A DNA stretch of 64,000 nucleotides from JAZQQB01 sp045628865 (GTDB lineage Bacteria; Bacillota; Clostridia; Lachnospirales; Lachnospiraceae): assembly GCA_045628865.1 (NCBI GenBank), contig JAZQQB010000041.1, positions 24,503 through 88,502 on the forward strand. Direction: 5' to 3'. Position 1 is the first letter of the stretch. The number at the start of each line of letters is the position of its first letter. Under the pieces are notes generated by a model. It ran no database searches. It had not been told where the DNA came from and saw only the letters and a list, made by a program, of their open reading frames with translations. Positions 1 to 9,836 of this stretch are shown here, piece by piece. The translations under genes were made by a program, and so were the position numbers.

Positions 1-1207
1 TGGTTTTTCCAACTAAGATCAACACCACAATACCGATCACAACAGCAAGACCAATGGTGATTCCTGTCATAATCTTATCCGAACTGCTTGCGTTTGATTT
101 TTGGGAATTCTTATTGTTCTTATTTTTGCCCTCTAAAGTTTTTTCTGAAGCCGTTTTCTTTACTGGTCGTTCTGTTTCCTTTGGGATAACAGAAGTTTTA
201 GTCTCTGTTCGTTTTGGTCTGGTCGGAACTGGACTTATTTCTTCCTCTTGATAGCTTTCCTGCCCATAGGCTGCCTCTTCTGCCATCATCTGTGTTCGTT
301 TTTTTCTAATTGCTTCAAGATCCGGAGAATTGATAGCCTTGGTTTCCCCTGCACGGTCAAATTCATCCATCTTTACAAATGCCTCATCCGGATTACGCAA
401 TGAATGCTTTAGATCGTCTGTTAATTCTGTCATATTCTGATATCTTCGATCAGGGCTCTTCATGGTACATTTTAATACGATCTGTTCAATGCTTAATGGA
501 ATCTCCGGCACATATTCTCTTGGCGAAGGCATATCCTCCTGGATGTGCTTGATTGCAATCGCTACCGTCGTATCCCCGTTAAAAGGCACACGTCCTGTTA
601 ACATCTCAAATAATGTGATACCAAGTGAATAAACATCACTCTTTTCATCACTAAAACCGCCTCTTGCCTGCTCTGGAGAGGTATAATGAACAGATCCCAT
701 CACATTGGAGGTAATGGTATTACTGGTTGCCGCCTTGGCAATACCAAAATCTGTGATTTTAACCTTTCCGTCTTTAGAAATAATAATATTCTGAGGCTTA
801 ATATCTCTATGAATAATATGATTGCTATGTGCGGACTCAATACCCATGGATATCTGAATCGCAATACTGGTTGCTTCTCTGACTGAAAGTCTAGCCTTCT
901 TTTCAATGTATCTTTTTAAGGTGATACCCTCAACCAGTTCCATAACAATATAATAAATGCCATTTTCTTCCCCTACGTCATAGACATTTACGATATTTGG
1001 ATGGCTTAAGCCACCTGCTGCCTGTGCTTCGATCCGAAACTTTCCAACAAAATTGGTATTCTCAGAAAATTCCTGTTTCAGCACCTTTACCGCAACATAT
1101 CGGTTCAATTTATGATCCTTAGATTTATATACATCTGACATGCCACCGGTTCCGATCTTTTCCACGATCTCGTAACGGTCGTTAATCAGCATTCCAATTT
1201 TTACCAT
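1..1207 (-). CDS. prkC: PASTA-type Ser/Thr protein kinase, C-terminus cut by window edge
   Basis: Membrane Ser/Thr kinase that senses cell-wall fragments and phosphorylates growth and division proteins. The first 402 residues are visible. A glycine loop (GTGGMSDV, about 19-26) is followed by VAVK with Lys41, a catalytic HRDIKPQN with Asp135 and DFG with Asp153. A low-complexity Lys/Asn/Ser linker then leads into one membrane helix at about 380-400. The extracellular part, expected to be PASTA repeats from family knowledge, lies outside the window, so the PASTA label is inferred. The ATG sits in the last codons of the phosphatase gene (7-bp overlap, ATGGTAA), so the two are translationally coupled. 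Confidence 0.93.
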   Translation of the reverse strand, partial: MVKIGMLINDRYEIVEKIGTGGMSDVYKSKDHKLNRYVAVKVLKQEFSENTNFVGKFRIEAQAAGGLSHPNIVNVYDVGEENGIYYIVMELVEGITLKRYIEKKARLSVREATSIAIQISMGIESAHSNHIIHRDIKPQNIIISKDGKVKITDFGIAKAATSNTITSNVMGSVHYTSPEQARGGFSDEKSDVYSLGITLFEMLTGRVPFNGDTTVAIAIKHIQEDMPSPREYVPEIPLSIEQIVLKCTMKSPDRRYQNMTELTDDLKHSLRNPDEAFVKMDEFDRAGETKAINSPDLEAIRKKRTQMMAEEAAYGQESYQEEEISPVPTRPKRTETKTSVIPKETERPVKKTASEKTLEGKNKNNKNSQKSNASSSDKIMTGITIGLAVVIGIVVLILVGKT

Positions 1208-1953
1208 GCTTCTTCATCCTCCATACAAGGTTTGATCAAAATGACAGCAATATTGTCTCTGCCGCCGTTCTCATTAGCAGCCTTCACCAACTCGCTGGCT
1301 TTTTCGATCAAGTCTCTCTGTCCTGCCAGAATCATGCGAATCTCTTCGTCTTCTAACATGTTAGTCAACCCATCTGTACACATCAATAAGGTATCTTCTT
1401 CCTTAAGTTCCACCTGGAAAAAATCTATCTCAACATCTTCCTGTACACCAACTGCTCTGGTAATGATATTCTTATCCGGATGCAGTCTGGCACTGGCTCT
1501 GTCAAGTCCTCCCATCATAACCATCTCTTCCACTAATGAATGGTCACGGGTAATCTGACGAATCCTGTCATTCATTACGTATAATCTGGAATCACCAACA
1601 TTAGCTACGTATAATAAATTGTGTGGCACATCAATGGTTGCTGCCACAATTGTAGTTCCCATCCCCTGATACTTTTCCTCAATGGATGCTTTGTGATAAA
1701 CCCTTTCATTGGCTACACAAATCGCTTGCTTTAACAAAAGAACTGGCTCAGTTTCTGTTGAAGCAGCTATTTCATTCATGATTGTTTCTACAGCATATTT
1801 GGAAGCAAAATCACCAGCCTTATGTCCTCCCATTCCATCTGCAACGATAAAAAGATTAGGCAGATTTCCAACAGGCATCTCTGATGTAAATACATAATCC
1901 TGATTGATTTTTCTTGTTCTTCCGATATCTGTGACTGAAAATGTCTTAATCAC
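1201..1953 (-). CDS. prpC: PP2C-family Ser/Thr protein phosphatase
   Basis: Metal-dependent phosphatase that reverses the partner kinase. The 250 residues match the usual length of bacterial PrpC/Stp. The metal-binding motifs are seen in order: NQD with Asp20, VADGMGGHKAGD with Asp39, CTDGLTNML in the second half and GGRDNIAVI near the C-terminus. No membrane segment, so cytosolic. It sits 21 bp downstream of rlmN and overlaps the kinase start, the standard Firmicutes rlmN-prpC-prkC order. Confidence 0.95.
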   Translation of the reverse strand: MIKTFSVTDIGRTRKINQDYVFTSEMPVGNLPNLFIVADGMGGHKAGDFASKYAVETIMNEIAASTETEPVLLLKQAICVANERVYHKASIEEKYQGMGTTIVAATIDVPHNLLYVANVGDSRLYVMNDRIRQITRDHSLVEEMVMMGGLDRASARLHPDKNIITRAVGVQEDVEIDFFQVELKEEDTLLMCTDGLTNMLEDEEIRMILAGQRDLIEKASELVKAANENGGRDNIAVILIKPCMEDEEAW

Positions 1954-1974
1954 TGTATTCCCCTATCCGAAGCA

Positions 1975-3030
1975 CTAATCGCACTTGCTCGTTTCTTCTT
2001 TATGAATGTGTCTTCTTCGAAGCTGACCACATGCGCCATCGATATCTCGACCCATTTCTCTTCTTATAGTAACATTTACAGATTTTTTTTCAAGTTTATT
2101 TTTAAACGATATTACGGCAGTATGATCTGGTTCCGTAAAACCTCGCTCTACAACCGGGTTTACTGGAATCAGGTTTACATGACAATTTAAATGCCCTATG
2201 AGATTTGCTAAATTCTTAGCATCCTCATCCCTGTCATTCACCCCTGCCACCAGGCTATATTCAAAGGTCAGTCTTCTGCCTGTTTTTTCAAAATAGTACT
2301 CACAGGTATCTACCAGTTCCTGAATGGAATAACGATTGGCAATCGGCATCAGTTCTTTTCTTTTTTCATCTGTTGCTGCATGCAGGGAAAGTGCCAATGT
2401 GATCTGTAATTCTTTCTCCGCAAGCTCTCTCATTTTTGGCACGATGCCGCAGGTAGAAACTGTTAAGTTTCGCTGACTGATATGAAGTCCATTCTCATCT
2501 GTCAAAAGTGTGATAAATTTTAACAGATTATCAAAATTATCCATTGGTTCTCCGGTTCCCATGACGACCACATTGGATACTCTCTCCCCAGTATGTCTGG
2601 AGATTGCATAGATCTGATCAAGCATTTCTGATGGAAGCAGGTTCCTTTCTAATCCATCCAGCGTAGAAGCACAGAATCTGCAACCCATACGGCATCCCAC
2701 CTGAGACGAGATACACACGCTGTTTCCATGCTTATATTTCATCCAGACACTTTCCACAAAATTACCATCGGAAAGTTCAAACAAATATTTTCTGGTTCCA
2801 TCTATCTTAGAAATCTGTACATCTGCCATTTGCAGGGCAGTATACTGATAGTTCTCTCTTAATTTATTTTTCAAAGCTTCAGAAATATTGGTCATCTCAT
2901 CATAAGTTGCTGCTAGCTTCACATGCATCCACTCGTAAAGCTGCTTTGCACGAAATGCCTTTTCTCCCAAAACTTCCATCTCTTCCTTCAATTCTTTTAA
3001 GGTAAAGGATTTTAAATCTTTCTTTTCCAC
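1975..3030 (-). CDS. rlmN: 23S rRNA (A2503-C2)/tRNA (A37-C2) methyltransferase, radical SAM
   Basis: Methylates C2 of A2503 in 23S rRNA and of A37 in some tRNAs. The 351 residues carry the radical SAM cluster motif CRMGCRFC (Cys113, 117, 120), a GEPMDN SAM-contact motif and the methyl-carrying cysteine near residue 334 in DGACGQL. All elements needed for activity are present. It lies between rsmB and prpC with short gaps. Confidence 0.96.
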   Translation of the reverse strand: MEKKDLKSFTLKELKEEMEVLGEKAFRAKQLYEWMHVKLAATYDEMTNISEALKNKLRENYQYTALQMADVQISKIDGTRKYLFELSDGNFVESVWMKYKHGNSVCISSQVGCRMGCRFCASTLDGLERNLLPSEMLDQIYAISRHTGERVSNVVVMGTGEPMDNFDNLLKFITLLTDENGLHISQRNLTVSTCGIVPKMRELAEKELQITLALSLHAATDEKRKELMPIANRYSIQELVDTCEYYFEKTGRRLTFEYSLVAGVNDRDEDAKNLANLIGHLNCHVNLIPVNPVVERGFTEPDHTAVISFKNKLEKKSVNVTIRREMGRDIDGACGQLRRRHIHKEETSKCD

Positions 3031-3073
3031 GCTTTATTCTTCCTTTGTCAAAAACTCGTATCGCTAAGAAACT

Positions 3074-4447
3074 TTAGCCTTTTCTTTTTAATCTTGCAAA
3101 AAAGAAGCCATCTGTTTCACCCAGACCCGGCAGAAGCTGCACACACCCATCTTTTCGAAGGATTGCCTGTTTTTTCACCAGTTCCATATTTGGCAACGTG
3201 ATCTCTTCCAGTTCATATGGATACTTTTCGGTGATATAAGCTACCATTTGTTCATTCTCAGCCTGACGTATGGTACAGGTTGAAAAAAGCATGGTTCCAC
3301 CTGGTTTCACATACTGCCAGATGGTATCGATGATCTTCTTTTGAAGAGTCACGATATCCTCTAAGCTTTCCTTGGTGCAATGATATTTGATATCAGATTT
3401 TCTACCCATGATACCAAGTCCTGAGCATGGAAGATCTGCCAAAAGCACATCTGCTCTTTCCACCATTTTTTCATCCATTACGGTAGCATCCTTGCACTGA
3501 ACCATTACATTTTCTACCTGCAAGCGTTCCACATTCTCCCGGATCATGTTGGTTTTGTATTCTGTCAAATCTCTGGCAATGACTTTTCCAGACGCTCCGG
3601 TTTTCTCAGAAGCCAGTAAACTCTTTCCACCTGGGGCAGCACATACATCAAGAACAAAATCACCCTCTTTGATACCTGCCGCTTCCACTGCAAGCATACT
3701 GCTCACATCCTGCACATAAAAAACACCCTCTTCAAAGCCTGAGAGATTTTCCACGCCAGACACTCCCTTTAAATGATAAGCATAAGGCAAAAGCTGGCTC
3801 TTTGTTACCAATACACCTTCCTCTTGCCATTCCTTCACATACTCCTGAATTTCTTCTTCCAATAAATGAGATACAAAACGAATGGAAACCGGACGTTCTT
3901 TCAAAAGTCCTGAAAGTATAGCTTCCACTTCCTGTTCACTATATTCCTCCATCCAAAGGCGGACCAAAAATTCCGGAACGGAATACATCACCGATAAGTA
4001 TGCTACAGAATCCTTTTCTTTATCTGGATAAGGAATCGTATCCTTCCCTCTTTGGATAGAACGGAGTACCCCGTTCACAAAGCCCTTTAAGGTATGAAAG
4101 CCTCTTTTATCAGCGATCTTACATGCCTCATTACACACTGCTGAGTCTGGAATGGAATCCATGAACAAAAGCTGATAGGTACTAAGGCGAAGCAAGGTTC
4201 TGATCAGTGGTTTCATCTTGTTAACCTTGGTCTTAGAAAACTGATCGATCACATAGTCTAACTGGATACGACGTTCCACGCAACCCTCCACCAGGCGCTT
4301 ACAAAAGCTCTTATCACGCACCGGCCAGTAATTGTACTTGGATAGCACCTGATTTAGCAAAAGATTACTGTATTCTCCTGTCTTATCCATTTCAAGTAAA
4401 ATGTCGCAAGCGACCATTCTTACATTCACTGTTTCCGTATTAGCCAT
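3074..4447 (-). CDS. rsmB: 16S rRNA (C967-C5) methyltransferase RsmB
   Basis: Makes m5C967 in 16S rRNA. The 457-residue protein has an N-terminal NusB-like RNA-binding domain (about 1-140) and a Rossmann methyltransferase domain. Visible motifs are the SAM-binding LDVCAAPGGKS (266-276), the PCSGLG motif with Cys341 and the catalytic STCT with Cys391. It is 12 bp downstream of fmt in a translation block (priA-def-fmt-rsmB-rlmN). Confidence 0.96.
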   Translation of the reverse strand: MANTETVNVRMVACDILLEMDKTGEYSNLLLNQVLSKYNYWPVRDKSFCKRLVEGCVERRIQLDYVIDQFSKTKVNKMKPLIRTLLRLSTYQLLFMDSIPDSAVCNEACKIADKRGFHTLKGFVNGVLRSIQRGKDTIPYPDKEKDSVAYLSVMYSVPEFLVRLWMEEYSEQEVEAILSGLLKERPVSIRFVSHLLEEEIQEYVKEWQEEGVLVTKSQLLPYAYHLKGVSGVENLSGFEEGVFYVQDVSSMLAVEAAGIKEGDFVLDVCAAPGGKSLLASEKTGASGKVIARDLTEYKTNMIRENVERLQVENVMVQCKDATVMDEKMVERADVLLADLPCSGLGIMGRKSDIKYHCTKESLEDIVTLQKKIIDTIWQYVKPGGTMLFSTCTIRQAENEQMVAYITEKYPYELEEITLPNMELVKKQAILRKDGCVQLLPGLGETDGFFFARLKRKG

Positions 4448-4459
4448 TTCAAAACCTTC

Positions 4460-5395
4460 CTACTGATTGGTAAACTGATCATTTGCTTTTACATGATTAC
4501 CAAGCAGAAAATCCTTTACGTCCATTCTCTTTTTACCCTCTAGCTGTACAGAGGATAACCCTAGCACACCATCCCCGGTATTTACCAGTATGGCGTCCCT
4601 GGTTACTTCCTTCACGGTTCCAGGTGCTCCCGTTGCGACACCTCCTGCCACAAAGCTTTCCCAGATCTTTAAATTTTTACCTTCATAAAATGTATATGCA
4701 CATGGCCATGAGTTTAAACCACGAACCAGTCTTTCCAGTTCCACAGCCGGTCTTGTGAAATCTAAATTTCCCATGGCTTTTGATAGCATACCTACATGTG
4801 TTGCCTGAGATTCATCCTGTTTCACTGGATGCACATCACCCTGCTTAATCTTAGGCAGTGCCTCAAGGATCAATTCCTTACTAACCTCACACAATCTGTC
4901 AAACAGACTTTCTCCTGTTTCATCCTTAGAAAGCTCATATTCCTTTGTAAAAAGAATATCTCCTGTATCCATGCCAAGCTCCATTTGCTGAATGGTTACA
5001 CCACTCACCTTTTCTCCATTGATAACAGCCCACTGGATTGGTGCAGCACCTCTGTATTTTGGAAGAAGTGATGCATGGATATTGATACAGCCAAGTCTAG
5101 GATGATCTAAGATTTCCTGGCTTAACATTTTTCCATATGCAACTACCACATAAATATCGGCTTCAAATTCAAAAAGCTTTGCGATAGATTCTTCTGTTTT
5201 TAATTTTTCCGGCTGAAAAACAGGGAGTCCATGGGCAAGTGCAACTTCCTTTACAGGAGAATACACCAATTTACCACTTCTTCCCTTTGGCTTATCCGAC
5301 TGTGTGACAACACCAGTCACTTCATAGCCAGCTTCTAAGATTGTCTCTAACACACCTGCTGCAAAATCAGGTGTTCCCATAAAAACGATTTTCAT
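4460..5395 (-). CDS. fmt: Methionyl-tRNA formyltransferase
   Basis: Formylates initiator Met-tRNA from 10-formyl-THF. At 311 residues it has the family length. The formyl-transfer centre is visible: Asn106 and His108 in the INIHASLLPKYRGAAP stretch, and Asp143 in GMDTGD. The C-terminal OB-like tRNA-binding part follows from about 205. It is directly downstream of def, the classic def-fmt pair. Confidence 0.97.
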   Translation of the reverse strand: MKIVFMGTPDFAAGVLETILEAGYEVTGVVTQSDKPKGRSGKLVYSPVKEVALAHGLPVFQPEKLKTEESIAKLFEFEADIYVVVAYGKMLSQEILDHPRLGCINIHASLLPKYRGAAPIQWAVINGEKVSGVTIQQMELGMDTGDILFTKEYELSKDETGESLFDRLCEVSKELILEALPKIKQGDVHPVKQDESQATHVGMLSKAMGNLDFTRPAVELERLVRGLNSWPCAYTFYEGKNLKIWESFVAGGVATGAPGTVKEVTRDAILVNTGDGVLGLSSVQLEGKKRMDVKDFLLGNHVKANDQFTNQ

Positions 5396-5430
5396 AATCG
5401 ACTACTCCTTGTTTTTGACATTCTAAAAGA

Positions 5431-5913
5431 TTATTCTTCCTCATCAATGTCATAGTTTACATCAATCAGATCGCCCTCTACCTTTTCTACATAAAGATGG
5501 CCATCCAAATGCTCGATCTCATGGCAAAGTGCTCTAGCCAAAAGTTCTGTTCCTTCTACTTCAATTGGATTCATATCAATATCAAGTGCTTTCACCTTCA
5601 CATAGTTAGGTCTGGTAACCTGACCGGATTTACCAGGTACACTTAAACAGCCTTCCTGTCCTACCTGTTCACCACTTGTTTCTAAAATTTCTGGATTGAT
5701 GAGTACATAAAGATCCTCTCCTGTACAGTCAATTACAACGATTCTTTTTAAGATGCCAACCTGAGGAGCTGCAAGACCAACACCATTTGCTTCATACATG
5801 GTATCGATCATATCCTCGATCAAGATTCTGGTTCTTGGTGTCATCTGTGTAACTTCCTTACTAACCTTATTTAAAACTTCGTCTCCCATTTCTCTGATAT
5901 TACGTAATGCCAT
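5431..5913 (-). CDS. def: Peptide deformylase
   Basis: Removes the N-formyl group from new proteins. All three signature motifs are present: GVGLAAPQVG (44-53), EGCLSVPG with the metal ligand Cys89, and CHEIEHLDG with ligands His131 and His135 and catalytic Glu132. The usual HExDH is HEIEH here, a conservative D-to-E change. The 160 residues fit type 1 deformylases with an acidic C-terminal tail. Confidence 0.97.
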   Translation of the reverse strand: MALRNIREMGDEVLNKVSKEVTQMTPRTRILIEDMIDTMYEANGVGLAAPQVGILKRIVVIDCTGEDLYVLINPEILETSGEQVGQEGCLSVPGKSGQVTRPNYVKVKALDIDMNPIEVEGTELLARALCHEIEHLDGHLYVEKVEGDLIDVNYDIDEEE

Positions 5914-5948
5914 TGTTTTTATCCTCCATTTTCATTCATTCATAAAAT

Positions 5949-8234
5949 CTAAAAAGCGTTTACCGGGTCAAAATCAAAATAGACCGTTTCCCTGATATTG
6001 CCTAATTTTTTTATATACTGTTCGATATGATCCTTACTGTCGATCAGATACTGCTCACATTCGGCCTTACAGTAAAAAACATACCGGTACACATCATTGA
6101 TTCTTCCGATGGCCGCCGGTGCTGGACCAATCACTAAGATTCCCCGTTTCGAGTCATCTCTTTCTTTTACATGCGCATCATATCGCTTCACCAGCTCTGC
6201 GCAGTTTTTTGCAAGTTGTTCACAATTTTTTTCATTGGGGCTTAAGATCTGCACCGCCATCATATGTGCTACTGGCGGATAGGAAAGGAAATCTCTATAA
6301 AGGATCTCTTCCTCATAAAAGCCCTGATAATCCTGATTGGCTGCATGAACAATGCTGTAATGATCCGGCTGATAGGTCTGGATCACAACCTCACCTGGCT
6401 TATTGCCGCGTCCTGCACGCCCCGCTGCCTGGGTTAAAAGCTGAAAGGTTCGCTCCCCTGCTCTATAATCTCCCACGGATAAGGACATATCCGCCGCAAG
6501 GATACCCACCAGAGTAACGTTTGGAAAATCATGTCCCTTAACGATCATCTGTGTTCCAATAAGGATATCTGCCTCCTGATTGGAAAAAGCTGACAATATA
6601 CTGTCATAGCTATCCTTTTGCTTGGTGGTGTCTGCATCCATACGAAGCACTCTGGCTTCTGGGAACATTTTGGAAATACTGATCTCCACCTGCTCCGTTC
6701 CTGCCCGAAAACCCGAAATGAACTTTGAACCACAGTCTGGACATTGTACCACCCCTGGTTCTTCATATCCACAATAGTGGCAAACCAGCTTGCTGCTGCC
6801 TTTTTGTCCATATCGCATCTTATCAAAATGCTCTGACAAAGACACATCACAATGTGGACACTTCATCACATGTCCACAGGATCTACAGGATACAAACCCT
6901 GCATACCCTCTTCTATTCAAAAAAAGCATGATCTGCTCTTTTTTTGCTAATCGATCTAAGATCAGTTCCTGTAACTTTATGGAAAAAATAGATCTGTTTC
7001 CACTTTTCAACTCTTCTCTTAGGTCTATCACAGAAACATTTGGGAGGGTTCCACCCGTTAATCTCTCTGTTAAAGAAAACAGCTTGATCTCACCCTTAGA
7101 AGCTCTGTAAAAAGAACTCATAGAAGGTGTTGCCGATCCAAGCAAAAGTCCCGCCTGGTTCATCTTAGCGATCTGTTCTGCCACAGCCACTGCGTGGTAT
7201 TTCGGCATAGTCTCTGACTTATAGCTGCTTTCATGTTCCTCATCAATGATGATCAGCTTTAAGTTGGGAAATGGTGTGAACAAAGCACTTCTTGGTCCAA
7301 TGATCACATCAATATCATTTTCTCTTGCCCTTTCAAACTGATCCGCCTTTTCAGCAGGCGTCAGCTTGGAGTTCATTACAGAAACTCTGTCCCCAAATAC
7401 TCTGTAAAAACGAAGAACTGTCTGATAGGTCAGTGCAATTTCCGGAATCAGAACGATTGCCTGCCCCCCATTCTTTATCACATTTTTGATACATTCTATA
7501 TAAACCTCTGTTTTTCCGCTTCCTGTGATTCCATGAAGCAGATAAACCCCTGGGGCATTACGAACAAAATCTGCATGGATACTCTCTACCACATACTTTT
7601 GCCCTTCACTTAAGATGACTGGATTTGCATGGGTCTTTTTAAATCGCACCGGATTTCGAAAGCTTTCATAGGTCTTAATAGTCAGGATTCCTGCTTTTTC
7701 CAGGGATTTTAAGGTAGGAGCTGTAATATTTAATTTTGTGGAAAGTAAGGTATATGGAACCTCTTTTGTACTTAACAGGGCATCTAAGGCACGTACCTTA
7801 GCAACCTGATGCTTTCGTTCACATTCCGCTTTCGTTTCATAAAGCACTTCATCGGAAACCAGGCATTCCACAACCTTTGTTTCCTTTTTCTTCGCTGTAG
7901 TCTTAACAGGCATAACAGTTTTCATGGCATTGTTCATGGTGGAGCCATAATGATCCTTCATCCACCATGCCAACTGGATCATCTTGGATTCCATGGTCAC
8001 GCCGTCTGGTCTGATAGAGATGATTTCCTTTAATCTATCCTCATCAAATTCCAGTTCATCTGTCAGTTCCAAGATAAAGCCTGCAATCTCCTTATTGCCC
8101 TTTCCAAAAGGAATGGTAACCTGCATACCAGCCTCCACCTTACCAAGTAAGGCAACTGGTACCTTGTACTGAAAGGGCCGGTCTACTTTTTCATGGGAAA
8201 TATCTACAATAATATTCGCATATTTTCCTATCAT
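5949..8234 (-). CDS. priA: Primosomal replication-restart helicase PriA
   Basis: 3'-5' helicase that reloads the replisome at stalled forks. 761 residues: N-terminal 3'-DNA-binding domain (about 1-105), winged helix region, then a superfamily 2 helicase with Walker A GITGSGKT (235-242) and DEEH box (331-334). A zinc module with four CxxC pairs (CRSC, CPHC, CHYC, CPDC) sits at about 455-520. Just downstream of murE and upstream of def. Confidence 0.97.
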   Translation of the reverse strand: MIGKYANIIVDISHEKVDRPFQYKVPVALLGKVEAGMQVTIPFGKGNKEIAGFILELTDELEFDEDRLKEIISIRPDGVTMESKMIQLAWWMKDHYGSTMNNAMKTVMPVKTTAKKKETKVVECLVSDEVLYETKAECERKHQVAKVRALDALLSTKEVPYTLLSTKLNITAPTLKSLEKAGILTIKTYESFRNPVRFKKTHANPVILSEGQKYVVESIHADFVRNAPGVYLLHGITGSGKTEVYIECIKNVIKNGGQAIVLIPEIALTYQTVLRFYRVFGDRVSVMNSKLTPAEKADQFERARENDIDVIIGPRSALFTPFPNLKLIIIDEEHESSYKSETMPKYHAVAVAEQIAKMNQAGLLLGSATPSMSSFYRASKGEIKLFSLTERLTGGTLPNVSVIDLREELKSGNRSIFSIKLQELILDRLAKKEQIMLFLNRRGYAGFVSCRSCGHVMKCPHCDVSLSEHFDKMRYGQKGSSKLVCHYCGYEEPGVVQCPDCGSKFISGFRAGTEQVEISISKMFPEARVLRMDADTTKQKDSYDSILSAFSNQEADILIGTQMIVKGHDFPNVTLVGILAADMSLSVGDYRAGERTFQLLTQAAGRAGRGNKPGEVVIQTYQPDHYSIVHAANQDYQGFYEEEILYRDFLSYPPVAHMMAVQILSPNEKNCEQLAKNCAELVKRYDAHVKERDDSKRGILVIGPAPAAIGRINDVYRYVFYCKAECEQYLIDSKDHIEQYIKKLGNIRETVYFDFDPVNAF

Positions 8235-8263
8235 GTAATGTCTGCTCTTTTCTGCTTTGTTTA

Positions 8264-9730
8264 TTAAAAATCTTCCATAAGGATCTCTTTGATCAAAACT
8301 CTTTCATCCATTGGATATTTTTTACCCTTGATTTCCTGGTAATCCTCATGTCCCTTTCCTGCAAGCACAATGATATCACCTGGCTGGCCATTGTGAATGG
8401 CATAGGCAATGGCCTCTTTTCTATCACAGATTTCTACATATTTACCATCTGTTTTCTCGATACCTGTCTTGATGTCATTGATGATATCCTGAGGCTCCTC
8501 AAATCTTGGATTATCCGAGGTGATGATGGTTAAATCTGCCATTTTTCCACTGATCTCACCCATTTCATAACGACGAAGCTTTGAACGGTTGCCACCACAA
8601 CCAAATAAGCATACTAATCTATTTGGATGATACTCCTTTAAGGTGCCAAGAAGGCTTTCAAGCGCCATGGCATTGTGGGCATAATCGATCATTAAAGTAA
8701 AATCATCAGACACCTTCACCGGTTCAATTCTTCCCTTTACCTTTGCTTGCATCAATGCATCCTGCATGATTTCATCTGAAATATGAAAATGTCTGCAGAT
8801 TGCAATAGCACAAAGTCCATTATAGACACTGAAACGACCTGGTGTGCCAATTTGCATTTCCATATTTTTAAGACCTGACACCTTAAACTTCATACCCAGC
8901 ATACCTGCATCCTTTACAAAGGATAGATCGGTTGCTCTTAGATCGTTGTTCTCGTGAAAACCATATGTTTCTATGCTACAGGTATGATTCTTGATCACAT
9001 CCTGGTAATGAGGATCATCTCCATTCACAATACCGGTCTTACACTGTTTAAACAGCATACCCTTACAATTTAAGTAATCATCAAAATCCTTATGTTCATT
9101 TGGACCAATATGATCTGGTTCAATATTTGTAAAAATACCGATTTCAAAGGTAAAGCCCTGTGTTCTGTGCATCATAAGCCCCTGTGAAGATACTTCCATC
9201 ACAACAGTATCACAGCCAGCTGCAACCATCTTTGCAAAATATTCCTGGATCAGGGTTGACTCCGGTGTTGTATTGTTGGCTTTGATATGCTCATCCCCAA
9301 TAATAGCTTCAATGGTTCCAATAAGTCCCACCTTATGTCCTGCGTGCTCCAAAATAGATTTTACCAGATAAGTGGTTGTTGTCTTTCCTTTGGTACCTGT
9401 GATTCCAATCACCTTTAACTGATCTGCAGGATTTCCGTAGTAGTTTGCAGCAATAAAAGCCATGGCATATCTGGTATTTTCCACCTTGATAATAGTCACA
9501 TCTTTTGAATCTGGAACTTCTACATCTCTTTCAACAACAAGACAGGATGCTCCTTTTTCAATCACGTCCATAACCAGATCATGTCCGTCAAAGTTTGCAC
9601 CCTGAATACAAATAAATAAATTTCCCTGTTCAATTTTTCTGGAATCGTTAGTAATCCCCGTTACTTCACGATCAACGCTTCCTTTTACGCATGTATATTC
9701 AAATCGTTCGCATAATTTACTGATTAACAT
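8264..9730 (-). CDS. murE: UDP-MurNAc-L-Ala-D-Glu:meso-DAP ligase
   Basis: Adds meso-diaminopimelate to the peptidoglycan precursor in the cytosol. The ATP site TGTKGKT is at 111-117 and the DNPR motif at 406-409; DNPR marks enzymes that use meso-DAP rather than lysine. The frame is open to 9877, but I place the start at 9730: AGGAG ends 9 bases before this ATG, the resulting 488 residues match the family, and a promoter (TTGCTT-17-TATTCT) lies at 9780-9808 inside the longer frame. Confidence 0.95.
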   Translation of the reverse strand: MLISKLCERFEYTCVKGSVDREVTGITNDSRKIEQGNLFICIQGANFDGHDLVMDVIEKGASCLVVERDVEVPDSKDVTIIKVENTRYAMAFIAANYYGNPADQLKVIGITGTKGKTTTTYLVKSILEHAGHKVGLIGTIEAIIGDEHIKANNTTPESTLIQEYFAKMVAAGCDTVVMEVSSQGLMMHRTQGFTFEIGIFTNIEPDHIGPNEHKDFDDYLNCKGMLFKQCKTGIVNGDDPHYQDVIKNHTCSIETYGFHENNDLRATDLSFVKDAGMLGMKFKVSGLKNMEMQIGTPGRFSVYNGLCAIAICRHFHISDEIMQDALMQAKVKGRIEPVKVSDDFTLMIDYAHNAMALESLLGTLKEYHPNRLVCLFGCGGNRSKLRRYEMGEISGKMADLTIITSDNPRFEEPQDIINDIKTGIEKTDGKYVEICDRKEAIAYAIHNGQPGDIIVLAGKGHEDYQEIKGKKYPMDERVLIKEILMEDF

Positions 9731-9779
9731 ATCGTTCATCTCCTTTTTTGCCACTTCACCTGTTGGCATACTTAAAGAT

Positions 9780-9808
9780 AGAATACCACAATTTGAAGGG
9801 ATAAGCAA
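9780..9808 (-). promoter_or_regulatory. Promoter of murE block
   Basis: TTGCTT, a 17-bp spacer and TATTCT on the minus strand, about 50 bp upstream of the murE ATG. It would drive murE-priA-def and genes beyond. Seen by eye only. Confidence 0.5.
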
Positions 9809-9836
9809 ATTTTGAAGATGCACAAAACGGGTCTTT